From NCBI RefSeq assembly GCF_900700375.1, contig NC_041712.1, positions 23,516,444 to 23,580,443 of the forward strand: a stretch of DNA of 64,000 nucleotides, read 5' to 3'. Positions 11,573-22,762 of the stretch are shown piece after piece. The stretch is from Denticeps clupeoides (lineage: Eukaryota > Chordata > Actinopteri > Clupeiformes > Denticipitidae). Positions within the stretch are counted from its first letter, which is position 1, and each line of letters begins with the position of its first letter. The notes beneath the pieces were generated by a model. That model made no database searches, was not told the DNA's origin, and was given only the letters and a program-made list of their open reading frames with translations. A program made the position numbers and the translations under genes.

Positions 11573-11599
11573 TATGCATAAAAAGTTATAGTAACATTG

Positions 11600-12244
11600 C
11601 AGTTTGTCATGGTCGTATTTTAAACCTCATGGATTAAAGTCCAATGTCTCACCTATTCTGTTTTTTTGTTTGTTAATCTGTTTTATTAGCAACCGCAGGA
11701 TAGAAGAGGCACAGTAGGCTGCAAAGTCCAAGGCCGAACATGAACAATTGGGACTTAAGTAGGACATAATCCCCCGGGAGAGGTCGTAATTCTCCTGCAT
11801 GTGGACGGACACTGTAATGAACGTGCGAGTGCAGAGAAATGAGGAATTTCACGCTCAGCCTCTCCTTCTGCCATTTGCTGGATTTACTTTGTGACGGGTA
11901 GATCTTCCAGCCTTCAGAGCAACTCATCCATCTCATGAACTGCTACCGAAGATCCAGAGAGACTCAGGAGTCAGTAATGAAAAACAGACACGCGTCTCAA
12001 CATTTCCAGTTTCAACGTGAATTAAAGTCCGTGAATAATCTGTTAATCTTGTTACCCTCCTACAGGGAATCTGAGCCCTGGGAGTTGGGAGTTCTAGCGT
12101 GTTAGACCTTTACTGTGGTCTAATTAGTTCATTTTGAGTTAACTGGGTGTGAACTTAAAGAACCGAATCCCACAGCCCATGTTTGCATGAAGTGAATGTG
12201 AATGAAATCTCAAAATGGCACAACAATGGCACTCAGCAAGTAAT
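11600..12244. other. Spacer between convergent sushi and DUF4430 genes
   Basis: About 640 bases between the two polyadenylation regions. I see no gene or recognisable repeat here. Confidence 0.6.
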
Positions 12245-12250
12245 TTTATT
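12245..12250 (-). terminator. Polyadenylation signal of the DUF4430 gene
   Basis: TTTATT on the given strand is AATAAA on the minus strand, 55 bases after the stop codon. Confidence 0.55.
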
Positions 12251-12304
12251 GGTAACCGAGTCACATGTGTGCAAACGTGTGCATCCTCGTCCACGGAATC
12301 TTAT

Positions 12305-13116
12305 TTAGTGTGATGTCCAAGTGGTGAGTCGCAGGATAATGTGCTCGTTTTCCTTCGGAATGTAGCAGCCGACCCCTGCAAAGGATGCGGAGAAACGTCA
12401 CCATTTACGGCCAAAGAAAAGCCGCTGTCATGGTCAACCTGACCTACCCGTCTTCAGACTGGCGGTGGTCCCCTGAGATTCCGACAGGATCTGCCAGTAG
12501 GTGTGGTCAGATTCCACTCCAGCGACACCATTTACGCTCGCAAGGAAGATGCCGAAGTTGGGGTCCAGCTGGGTAGAGAATCTGGAGACATCAAGGTGAA
12601 CATCTAGATGTTCAGTAACATGCTGCCGTTACGTCACTATTAATGATGCCCCATGAGATCGGGACTCTACGGACAGTCGGGTCGGTTGTTATCAGGTTGG
12701 TTGCAGTGGCCCCTAGATGTCACTGTTTTTTTAAAAAGGAAAGAACCTCACTTGAAGTCAGCGCCGCTCTCCTGCAGTCTGGTCAGAGCCCCCAGCAGCA
12801 CGCCGCCCTCCGGCGTGGAGCTGCGATAGGCCACGTCGGCCTCGCCGGAGAGCTCGTTGACCACCGTCAGCCGGATTGGCACCTCTTTTATGGGGTCTGC
12901 GGAGTGAAAGGTTCACATCCAATGCAAAAAGCACTTAGAAGCTTTCAAGGCTCATTTATCAAGTTCCTCTCTTCCTCCAGCGCTTGGCCGGTGCCGGTAA
13001 ATTTAAAGCCGCAGCTGCTGCGGGCAGAGTTTCGGTGGATCCCACTCACCCGCTCCAGCCGGAATCAGCGTCCCCAGCAGCAGCAGCAGAAGACAAGCGT
13101 CCAACCTCAGCGCCAT
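12305..13116 (-). CDS. Secreted transcobalamin/intrinsic factor-like protein consisting of one DUF4430 domain
   Basis: The minus-strand exons 13050-13116, 12752-12896, 12448-12581 and 12305-12375 join in phase to 138 residues. Residues 1-22 are a signal peptide (MALRLDAC, six Leu, GTLIPAGA). The rest matches the C-terminal beta domain of cobalamin carriers: VPIRLTVVNELSG, TPEGGVLLGALTRLQE, FKFSTQLDPNFGIFLASVNG, DHTYWQILSESQG and GVGCYIPKENEHIILRL. In intrinsic factor and transcobalamin this domain caps vitamin B12 below the N-terminal alpha barrel. No barrel exon is present: the signal peptide is spliced straight to the domain. The domain assignment is strong. Cobalamin binding is inference, and the protein could instead be a decoy or bind another ligand. 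Fish genomes are known to carry short intrinsic-factor-like genes. Confidence 0.87.
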
Positions 13117-13151
13117 TTTGCCTGCAGAGAGAGTACAGACCCGCACCCACA

Positions 13152-13166
13152 CGCCGCTTATATCCC
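13152..13166 (-). promoter_or_regulatory. TATA box of the DUF4430 gene
   Basis: On the minus strand the sequence reads GGGGATATAAGCGGC, about 40 bases before the start codon. This would give a very short 5' UTR. Motif and position only. Confidence 0.45.
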
Positions 13167-14344
13167 CACACCAGGCCCTGCCCCGGCATCTGGGGCTAAG
13201 CTGAGCAAACGGCCTGTTGTGTAGGCGGTATGTTGGCACAGGCCACAAAACAAGCATGCCGAGATGAATGATTTTGGGCGCTGTACATGAAATATGAACT
13301 CTCCAATAGGAATGGGCGCATGTGAGCAGGTGTCTCCAGCATGTCTTGATGAAGCAGGTGGCAAACATTGCACAAGGAGGTTCTCAGGTGGACATGGTGC
13401 AACCATGCAACGCTCATGACGACGAGGGATAGTCCTTGGGCAAGCGTTCACACGCTTTCTGGTGGCGGAGGTCACCCGTTGTCCTGTCCCACGTCCCCCC
13501 GGTGCGAAGCTGCGTCGTTCTCACTTTTCATAATGGATCACAGGCCCGCCAGTGTTTGCTCTCTGTGGAATTAAGGTGTGACTCGGCGACCTTGCGTCCG
13601 CTTCCCAACATGCTGAAATATCGCTTCTCTTATTTAAAAAGGCATGATGGATTGTGGAGTGTATGGCTAAGTCAGCAGGCTGTACCTCTTTAAGACTGAA
13701 AAAAAGATGAAAAATGTTGAGAAGGAGTGTTTTTGGCTTCATTTCATTTGAAATGTTTTATTTCAAAAGTGTATCATCCTGAGCTGAATGCATCATCACA
13801 TGTCCGATAAGAAAACCACTTCAGATAAACATTTCAAATTCATACCTTCACCATCATCTGGTCCACTGAACTGGGGTGGTCCTAGTGGGTAAGACACTCG
13901 CCTATGATCCAGAAGACCCAGGTTCAAACCCCACTTACTACCATTATGTCCCTGAGCAAGGCACTTAACCTTGAGTGTCTCCAGGACTGTAATAACTGTA
14001 ATAACTGATTGTAAGTCGCTCTGGATAAGGTCGAATGATAAATGCCATCAATGTAAATGTAATGTCATGGCCTTGATATGACCTTTAAAGGGCCAGCTCT
14101 GCTCTATGATGCCATCTGGACACAGTGGAGGTGGTGAGTGATGGGAGAATGGTGGCTAGGCTATAATCTTTGTTGGACAACATATCCCATCCCATGCAGG
14201 AGACCCTGACAGCACAGAGCAGCTCCTTCAGTGGCAGGCTGCAGCACCCACGATGTGGGATGGAGAGATTCAAAAGGTTTTTCCGGCCAAACAATACATC
14301 CAATACACCATTTCAATTTTCTGATGTGCAATATGTGTATATAC
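13167..14344. other. Spacer with one SINE
   Basis: Upstream region of the DUF4430 gene. Apart from the SINE A copy at 13873-14061 I see nothing recognisable. Confidence 0.55.
13873..14061 (+). repeat. SINE family A copy
   Basis: Head GGTGGTCCTAGTGGGTAAGA, B box GGTTCAAACCCC, and tail TGTAAGTCGCTCTGGATAAG; several small gaps, so an older copy. Confidence 0.88.
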
Positions 14345-16083
14345 AGTGGGTTAAGTTTCAACAATATTTTTATTGATTTTAAACAGGGATATAACAGGGT
14401 GAACATGTAATGTTTCAATATACTGTAAATTATATATTTCATAACCCCCTTATAAACCCTATAGCACCCTCCTCCCCTCCCTGCTTCAAGCCAGCTTTAC
14501 ATGCGTAATAAAGGTTAGATGCCAAACAAACAGACAAACAATTAAATAAGAAGGGAATCAAACTATAAATGTATATGAAAAAAATGGAGGAAGGTCCCCC
14601 ACACCTGTTGAAATTTCAAGTCTGAATAACGGATTGAGTAGTGAATCTTCTCCAGGGACAAACAGGACATAACATCTCTGAGCCACTGGGTGTGAGTGGG
14701 TGACGTGGAATCCTTCCACTTGAATAAAAGAGAACTCCTGGCCAGGAGTGTTGCAAAAGATAACAAACGCTGTTTAGCTGGAGTTAGATGCTTATCTTCC
14801 TCTTCAATGATGCCAAAAAGAGCGATCAGAGGGTCTGGTTCAAGGCTGCATTTCAGTATGTACGACAAGGTTTTAAAAACGTCCCTCCAGAATTTTTCCA
14901 AATTCGGGCATGTCCAATACATGTGAATAAGAGACGCCTCTCCGCTTTTACATTTATCACAGCTAGGATCAATGTCTGGGTAGAAACGGGAGAGTTTAAG
15001 TGGCGGGCACATAAGGAAGTTGAATTGACAAGCTTAAGAATTGAAATCCAAGTATCATCTGAAAGTGACAAATTTAAATCTTTCTCCCAAGCAGTTTTAA
15101 TTTTACACAAAGGGGTGTAGCTCGAACCCATCAATCCACCGTAAATTGCGGATCAAACAGAGGAGATTATCTAGAATGTTTACAGCAGGAGCCTCAGGGA
15201 AATTTGGTATTAAAGAGCCAATGAAGTGTCTTACTTGCAGGTATCTGAAAAAATGGAAATTGGGTAGGTTAAACCTTTCAGAAAGCTGTTCAAACGATGC
15301 AAACCTATGGTCAACAAACAGATCTTTGCAAAGCTTGATGGCCTTATTGTACCATTCCTGAAACACTGAATCATGTGGAGAAGGTTGGAAGAGATGGTTA
15401 GAGACGATAGGACTGGACAGAGAGAAGCCCAGAAGACCGTTGTGCTTTCTGAACTGAGCCCATACTCTGAAGGAATGCCTAATAACTGAATTGTTGATTG
15501 ATTTAATTGAGGAGATGGGTAGTGCAGATCCAAGGAGTGCAGAGACAGGGAGATTTTTTTCAGGCTTTATCTCCATTTCCACCCAGGCAGGCCGATTAGG
15601 TTGATTATGAAAATATGCCCAAAAGATGACAGATCGAATGTTTGCTGCCCAGTAGTAAAAACGAAAATTAGGCAGAGCCAAGCCGCCGTCCCTTTTAGAT
15701 CTTTGAAGTAAGGACTTATTCAATCGTGGATGTTTACCTTTCCAAAGGTAAGAAGATATAATCGAAAAGGAAAATTGTGCATTCCAGTTGTTAGTGCTAT
15801 ATTATTTAGCAGAAAGAGTTCACTTTTGTGCAAATTCAGCTTATATCCTAAATAGCTAAATTCATTAAGCAATGACAGCACAGGTGGCAGGGAGGAGATT
15901 GGATTTGATATAAAAAGTAGAAGGTCATCTGCATAAAGGGAGACTTTATGTTCTTCTCCCTGCCTCCAAATCCCAGATATATCCCTACACCTGCGGAATG
16001 CAATTGCTAGTGGCTCAATGGCCAGATTAAAGAGTAATGGGCTAAGAGGACACCCCTGACGAGTTCCCCGCTGAAGGCCGAAT
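14345..16083 (-). mobile_element. 5'-truncated L1-clade LINE, 3' part of ORF2
   Basis: On the minus strand, conceptual translation from the right edge gives RGTRQGCPLSPLLFNLAIEP and SLYADDLLLFIS, reverse transcriptase motifs with the YADD catalytic box. Later blocks read KRDGGLALPNFRFYYWA and PSCDKCKSGEASLIHMYWTC, typical of fish L1 ORF2 C-termini. The frame is broken in more than one place and the 5' end is missing upstream of the RT core, so the copy is dead. The 3' end lies near 14345 (minus strand ...CAATAAAAATATTG). A SINE B abuts its right edge. Confidence 0.87.
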
Positions 16084-16318
16084 GGTTATGACTGCCTGCC
16101 AAGCGGTTAAGGATGCGGCTTCGTAATCAGAAGGTTGCCGGTTCGAATCCCGATCCGCCAAGGTGCTACTGAGGTGCCACTGAGCAAAGCACCGTACCCA
16201 CACACTGCTCCCCGGGCGCTTGTCATGGCTGCCCACTGCTCACTCAGAGAACAGAGGACAAATTTCACTGTGTGCACCGTATACTGTGCTGCTGTGACAA
16301 TCACTTCACTTTTTTTTT
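16084..16318 (+). repeat. SINE family B copy
   Basis: Head with GCGGTTAAGGATGCGG and B box GGTTCGAATCCCGATCC, body CCACTGAGCAAAGCACCG, end GACAATCACTTCACTTTT. It directly abuts the truncated L1. Confidence 0.93.
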
Positions 16319-16330
16319 TTAATTTATGGA

Positions 16331-16695
16331 AAGAATTCAGAACACCTAACATTTTTCACCCTTTGTTGTATTGCAGGTGTTTGTTATATTGCTAAAATAA
16401 TTTAAGTTAATTTTTTTATACTCATTAATGTACAAACAGCATCCCATATAGACAGAAAAAAAAACAAAATTGTTGACATTTTTTCCAGATTTATTAACAA
16501 AGAAAAACTGAAATATCACATGGTCCTAAGTATTCAGACCCTTTGCTCAGTACCCTCTTGGTCTAATACAGCCATGAGTCTTTTTGGGAAAGTTTTCCAC
16601 ACCTGGATTTGGGGATCCTCTGTCATTCCTCCTTGCAGATCTTCTCCAGTTCTGGCAGGTCGGATGGTAAATGTTGGTGAACGGACATTTTTTAA
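16331..16695. mobile_element. Tc1/mariner element fragment
   Basis: Carries the terminal-repeat text of a Tc1-like family (CCCTTTGTTGTATTGCAG, CATGGTCCTAAGTATTCAG) followed by the transposase 3' region (CACACCTGGATTTGGGGATC), reading as transposase only on the minus strand. It breaks off near 16695. It is the same family as the longer copy at 22763. Confidence 0.82.
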
Positions 16696-16818
16696 ATACG
16701 CATCCACTCTGTACATATATACACTTATAATCTATGCACACACACACACACACACATATATACATTTTTCTCATCCACTGTTTTTGTTTGTTTGATATTT
16801 GATAACGTCATCTTATCT

Positions 16819-16937
<119 letters not shown>

Positions 16938-17044
16938 GAAACGAATAAAAACACTCCAGACTCCAGTTTTTTGTCTAGCGGATGATGTAGGGCGTCGTTT
17001 GAACGCAAGTAACCCCCGGTGTTTCACCGAAAATAACCCGGGCA

Positions 17045-17480
17045 CTGCAGCATCAGCACCGGCAGCGGCGGCGGCGACGGCGGCGGCCGCGCATGCGCAG
17101 ACGCGGCGCTATCAAGACGCGGCAGCAGACGTCTGTGGTGAAGCCGCGACGTCGGACGCGCACGTCGCGCTCACGTGTGCACGCCCCCGCGCCATGTCGC
17201 GGCGTTCGCGCGCGTTTCCGTGACCTCCGGGCGGGGCGCGAGCTCCGGGTGGGCAGCTCCGGCGTCACTCCCCTCCTGCCTCTTCAACGCGCCTGCCGAG
17301 CCATGGCTTCCTGCGGAGCGGCCCGGCGGTAGACGCCCCGCACCCAGGCCGGCGGGCGTGTCGCGGCACCGGGACCATGGAGCATCGTCCGCGCATCTGG
17401 AGCGTTTCGGCGGGAACGTCCTCCGTGGGAAAACGCCGAGCCGGAGCCTGACGCGCAGTGGGCGTCCTTCACCCGCTGCC
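17045..17480. promoter_or_regulatory. CpG island with NRF1 palindrome, candidate abcg4 promoter
   Basis: Very CpG-rich sequence with a GGC-repeat edge, a perfect GCGCATGCGC (NRF1) at 17089-17098 and CACGTG near 17173. No start codon here leads to a recognisable protein. The next + strand gene is abcg4, whose human counterpart has non-coding 5' sequence, so this may be its promoter 6.3 kb upstream; an unseen transcript is equally possible. A second GC-rich patch lies at 18160-18460. Confidence 0.4.
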
Positions 17481-17649
17481 GCCGCTCAAATCCGCCCGCA
17501 AATCCTGCTCTTCGACCCGAAGGATGAAAGGGACATCGCCCTGAGACAGGGGGACACAGAGGGCTCTACCGGATTCACACTTCAACACAAGAGGACAAAG
17601 TATGACGTGATTTTTTTTTTTTTTTTAATCTTGTGCATGGAAAAGTGCA

Positions 17650-17698
17650 ACTGAATGTGTGTGTGTGTGTGTGTGTGTGTCAGTGAGTGTGTGTGTGT
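17650..17698. repeat. (GT)n microsatellite
   Basis: Two short GT runs separated by CAGTGAGTG, next to a T-rich run at 17610-17626. Confidence 0.9.
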
Positions 17699-17784
17699 GC
17701 ACAGCGAGGGAAGTCAGGGCCCGTCTATGCACCCATGCATCCAGGTTTGAGTTGAAAATGTGACGCTTCTTCGGTTTGCTGCGC

Positions 17785-17798
17785 CACGTGACCACGTG
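17785..17798. promoter_or_regulatory. Tandem E-boxes (CACGTGACCACGTG)
   Basis: Two CACGTG motifs start 8 bases apart (17785-17790 and 17793-17798), each followed by AC, the form preferred by USF and TFE3/TFEB factors. They sit about 300 bases past the CpG island. Confidence 0.4.
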
Positions 17799-18504
17799 AC
17801 TGCACCTGCCCATAAATATCACAGTCCACAGATGGCCCGGACTTTCCGGAGCATCGGCCGAGCCGGTAAGGATGGGTCCCTGCGTGACATCACCCTTCCA
17901 TCGTGCAGCCGGTGCCGAGAAGCTATTAAAAATCGACATCATTTCGCCAGCTGCAGTCTGAGTGTAAGATGCGCTCTAATGGAGGCGAATCAATAAGGGC
18001 CCTCTTCTCTCCGGTGTGAGTGTTGTGAGGTTTGGTAAATGGTGCACGTCAATGCCGAAAAAAAAACAACAACAAAAAAAAAAAAAAAATCCAACCCAAC
18101 AGGCTGTCCTAAATGCAAAATGCGAACTTCCTGCCTTATCAAACGGTGATTTAGCAGGGCGGGACGGAGGCGTCCCGGACCGTGGATCACGTTGCAGAAT
18201 TACTTAGCTTTCCTAATGGGCCGCGACGAGGGGTGTGAAACTGTTGCCGTGGTTCTATTGGTCTGATGGAATGTGCCGCTCGGCCCGGCGCCCGGAAGTT
18301 CCGTAACTGCGTTTCTATTGACCCGAGACACGGCGGGACTTTGTAGCTGCAGTCGATATGTTTGCGCCTGCTGCTCGAGAGGCACTTCCTGTGGCCTCGG
18401 CCCGACACCGGAGCAGATGCTCGTGCTGTAGCCGCGCGTTCGTCTTCACCGGCCCGTGATCAGCCCTGAAACCGCATTATATCTTGCGTAATAATGCATA
18501 TTAT

Positions 18505-19421
18505 AATAATGTTGGAATCGCGATTTTATCTCAAACCGATTAAACAAACGATTCACACAGGATACAAAACCGATTCACATTTCCCATTTTCTGACGCCGC
18601 GAGTTTAATCGCTTTTCCGGATTGGAGTTTGCCAATCCTGTAGATGGCGCTATGCTGGTTCCTGCTCACATAGTAATCCTTGGGTGTGCGCACGCGCGAG
18701 CAATGGATGGACACGCCGTGGAAGATGCAACGGAGAAGAAAATTCCACCTGCCCCGTCCTCGTTGAAGGCAGACACATCCATGGCAAGAAGGAGATTGAT
18801 AAAACTCACGTCATGCGCAAGCTTTGCGAAGCTACAGTCAGATATTTTGGAAACCCTACAAACCTCGGGACTCGCATGGTACGTCATCGTCCAGAGGACG
18901 CAGACGAAGTTCAGCCAAACGTAAGGAACATTCCAACCCGTCAATGTTTCAAACTTCCGAGCAACTCTGAACGGGCAAAGAAAAGAACTCGGCCCGAAGC
19001 CTGTTTTATTTCCAAAGGTCTGCGGCCCTAAGGCTTTCGGGGTACGCTGAAAACAGTTGAACCTAGGCACGCTGTACCAAGCCGTCGGCTTTTTGCTGAA
19101 AAAGCGATACCTCAGTTATACGAAGAGGCGAAGAAAAAAAGAGGCGGAAGCGTTGAAGAAAGCAACAAGAGTAGCCTTAACGTATGCGATGCATGGACAT
19201 CAAGGTCGTATGTAACCTTCACCGCTCACTATATTACAGAACGCTGGGAGCTTGAGTTGCAGATTTTACAAACTACAGCAATGAATGAAAGTCGCACTGC
19301 CACACATATAAACGTTTTGAATCAAGAATCGTTTTGAATCGAGAATCGCTTTGAATCGAATCGCAAGCCCAAGAGTCGTAATAGAGTTGAACCGTGACAT
19401 TGACTGAATCGTGCACCCCTA
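18505..19421 (+). mobile_element. Degenerate hAT-superfamily (ZBED-type) DNA transposon
   Basis: Translation of the plus strand gives a BED-finger relic (LCEATVRYFGNPTNLGTRMVR), then ERAKKRTRPEACFISKGLRP, and in other frames pieces like the hAT core (EPRHAVPSRRLFAEKAIPQ and SYVTFTAHYITERWELELQ). The right end GAATCGTGCACCCCTA resembles hAT terminal repeats. The left end is uncertain: GATTCACA-type sequence near 18510-18580 may be the decayed inverted repeat. Several frame breaks; most of the transposase C-terminal half is gone. Confidence 0.75.
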
Positions 19422-19561
19422 ATATTGGTTAAGCTCTGGTTAATATTGTAGGGTGTTCATCGTTGAAAATAACCTGAGCCCTCACGCCCATTTAGTTTTG
19501 TCCTCTGTAAGGGACATGTTTGTGCGTTTCTTTAAATCGAGCAATCTATATGAGTCCTAGG

Positions 19562-19782
19562 GGGCAGTGGTGGACCTAGTGGTTAAGGAAGCGTCCCCGC
19601 AATCAGAAGGTTGCCGGTTCGAATCCCGATCTGCCAAGGTCCCCACACACTGCTCCCCGGGCGCCTGTCATGGCTGCCCACTGCTCACTCAGGGTGATGG
19701 GTTAAATGCAGAGGACAAATTTCACTGTGCACCGTGTGCTGTGCTGCTATGTATCACATGTGACAATCACTTCACTTTATTA
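19562..19782 (+). repeat. SINE family B copy
   Basis: GGCAGTGGTGGACCTAGTGG head, B box GGTTCGAATCCCGATCTG, and 3' end ACATGTGACAATCACTTCAC. The duplicated GTGCCAC segment seen in other copies is missing. Confidence 0.93.
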
Positions 19783-21914
19783 TTACCACACCGTCAAGAG
19801 GACGTTGTGGGCTTCCTAGTGATGCCCCATTCTTTTCTAAATGCTGACAACTGCATTCCCAGCCTGTATTTCGTTTCTGTAGCTGCAAATGGACCCTTCC
19901 GTGTGAGAACCTTGATGTCGGTTTAGCAACATTTTAGAAGTGCACAGAACGTCTGCACCGTCCAGTGAGGTTTGTTGTGGACAGCAGGACTCACGTCCTG
20001 TATATTTAACCAGTTTTCTGAGGGTGAAACGAGGCCGAATTTCACTCAGCAGTGGGCAAGGAGGCTCCCATCTTAACGCTCTGTGATTCAGAGAATGGTA
20101 GCAAAAAATTGTAAGATGATAAAAAAAATACAATTATATTTATTCATGTTTCGTGAGTAATATAGCAGTCATTTGGAGTACAAAGTAAGGAATAAAGGTG
20201 GTGTAAAATACATCTTGGCTCCACATTCGTGGCTTGTTTTAAATTATATAGTAAAGTCTGGTGCAGTCGCTCTGTGGGGAGTTTTTTTTAGAAAATGTGC
20301 CCCAGAAAACTGCTTTGCAGGTGAACGGCTCTTTCTGAAATTCTTACAACTGACCAGGCGGCTCAAGCCTTACGAAATAAGATGGATGGTCCCTAAACCA
20401 CAGTTGGGCCGAAGTGAAATCTCCACATAAAGGAAACGCAGCCCTGTGGGATCCGAATCCGAATTGCCTTCATACTTGAAGCTGATTACATCCCAGACCT
20501 GAAGACGTCCTGGACTTTATCTCCAGAGTCCAACAAAGCTTTATAATGCCTTTTATTTGCCTGAGTGTTCTGCAATCTAGTGCAAATATGAAGAATCAGA
20601 GTGCTGGGTTTGTACTTTCTTTCTGGATATCTGGGAGAAACTGATGAACTCCGGGGTTTATTGAAATGATTGCGCCCCAGGGTCAGCTGCCATTGTTGAA
20701 TGGAAATAGAAGTAAGGTTGCATAATAGGCCTAATCACACAGGTTCTTCTGAATAAAAAGAGTTTCCAGACTGGGAATTAAACACACACCGGGTCGTGTC
20801 TAACAGCTGAGAACCTTCAGCAGCAGGAAGGCAATTCCTGTTCAGCATCGTAGCAGAATCAGAGAGAAAAGTCCCACAAGTTAAAGAAAAATGTAAAAAT
20901 GAAGCCTTCGATGTGTAACAGGCAGAGCAGAGCTGAAAACTGCTTTTTTTTTTTGCATGCGTCTATTCACATTTTGCCAATTGGTTCCAATCCAGGGGTT
21001 ACAAGAAGGTTGTGTTAATTAAAAAAAAAAACTGAAGTAAATCATTTCATACCCCACCGAGTTCCTTTAAAGGTCCCACTGGCCTGATGAGCTGTTTTGT
21101 TGCAAACTCATCGGATTTGGAGACCGGTGGGGTGCCATAATTTTGGCCTTCACCAACACCAACCTTGACTCCTGCATTTCAAAAGAGAGTATTCGTTGGT
21201 ATCCCCCATGTTTGATGATTTTTTTTTTTTTTTTTGCTCATCTGATCCAGAAAAGTCAAGCCAATATTTTCTCTTATTTAACCCCTGAGAAATACATTTC
21301 ACACATTTCAACTAGCATGACAAACAACCTGCATTTAGAATACCAGGGGCAAAATAGGACAGAATGTGGAAATAAAATGATCATTTTCAAAATCGAGCTT
21401 AATAAGGAAAACATTTTCTTTGAAATTTCAGATTGGTGGCATCTCTGTTCAGTTATTTTTTTGTGACTTTTCGGCGTGACGCACTGCCTGCCTGTTGTGA
21501 TGAGGGTGGGAGTCAGGGACGTGGGTTTTAGAATAGAACAGGATGCAGGAACTTTAGAAGCGTCTGACAGCTCAGCGCCGCAGCTGTAGCCGAACACCAA
21601 ATAAAACCCGATTCGCCATTCAGCCGAGGAGCTGGGAGGCGGGACGACGTCACGCTGTAGGCACTTCACACCCATCCCATCAGTCCCATCACTGAAAACT
21701 GGAAATGGCACTCATTTACCCAACGCATAAATAACGGCAGAGTCGTTGCCATGCGATCAGACTGCTGCCGTTATACAATATGGATCCTGACATACGAGCC
21801 TAAACTAAAACTATTATGTTGGGGAACGCGCGTCGTTGAAATCTTCGCCAGTGCCTGGGCTAAAGCGCAACTCTGAAATCTGGTTTCCGCCGTATTACGT
21901 TTTAAATTAATTAA
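19783..21914. other. Repeat-poor spacer upstream of abcg4
   Basis: About 2.1 kb with no recognisable exon, repeat family or strong motif; only short T or A runs (for example 21219-21236). It may lie in a 5' intron of abcg4. Confidence 0.5.
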
Positions 21915-22112
21915 GTGAAGTGATTGTCACTTGTGATGCACAGTGCACACAGTGAAATTTGTCTTCTGCATTTAACTCATCACCCTTGGTGAGCAGTGGG
22001 CAGCTTCCTAGGCCACCAATGCCCCCAACCGCTAGGCCACCAATGCCCCCACATGACGGTATATTGAAGTGATCGTTTTTGTCATTGTTATACGCTACAG
22101 CACAGCACACGG
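21915..22112 (-). repeat. SINE family B copy plus a second 3' fragment
   Basis: 21915-22050 reads AGTGAAGTGATTGTCACTTG to a CTAGGCCACCAATGCCCCC head that is duplicated. A second, degenerate minus-strand start of the same family lies at 22064-22112 (TGAAGTGATCG ... GCACAGCACACGGTGA). Confidence 0.82.
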
Positions 22113-22545
22113 TGACCCGTCTGTCAGGATCCGGTCCGGAAGGGGCTACTCCGGAGCCGGGGTTCCGACCGGATTCCAGATTGATTTTATTTGTATAAAT
22201 CTGCCCTGCTCGTTTCTGTTCGCCGTCTGGTCTTCGTTGAGTGATATTTCTCCCGACATGTGTTTACGTAATGACCCCCATCTCATGACGTCGCCATCAT
22301 GTCCAGCCATCGTGACACCATCACATTATGTTTTCAAATCCATCAGCGAGATGAGAGTCAAGGCCTGAACCAGGTGAACGCAGACCGTTGTTCTGCTCAC
22401 TGGAACAAATCACAGTGTCCTAACAGGCGTTCAGCACCAGCATTCCGTCATTTCCAAGTTCAATATCCTGGAGAACCTTAAACAGCAACGAGCGAACGCC
22501 AGTGAAATGACAAACATCTGTGTCAAGGAGTCCAAACTCTTGCCC

Positions 22546-22691
22546 CCGAGCAGTGGGTAGCCATGGAAGGCGCCCAGGGAGCAGTGTGTGGGGACGGTGC
22601 CTCGATCAAAGGGGACCTCAGTGGCACCTTGCCGGTTTGAGATTTGAACCCACAAGTTCGCTTGCTTCCTCGCTAGGCCACCACTACCTCT
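22546..22691 (-). repeat. SINE family B, 5' part
   Basis: CGAGCAGTGGGTAGCCATGG through GGGGACGGTGCC to a degenerate B box and CTAGGCCACCACTACCTC. The 3' third of the element is absent. Confidence 0.85.
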
Positions 22692-22762
22692 CTTTATATT
22701 TACATAGGTATATTGGCATATTTTTGAGTATTAAATCAGTGTTTCTGTGAAAATGTCATATA

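Noticed and set aside
12643-13224. Plus-strand open frame of 193 codons
   Set aside because: It is antisense to two exons and an intron of the DUF4430 gene, which has correct splice sites and family similarity.
16139-16160. tRNA-like A and B boxes (here and in all SINE copies)
   Set aside because: They belong to SINE heads with long family-specific bodies; cloverleaf arms are not maintained.
17175-17654. 159-codon frame in the CpG island
   Set aside because: Arg/Pro/Ala-rich translation of CpG sequence ending in a T run; no domain.
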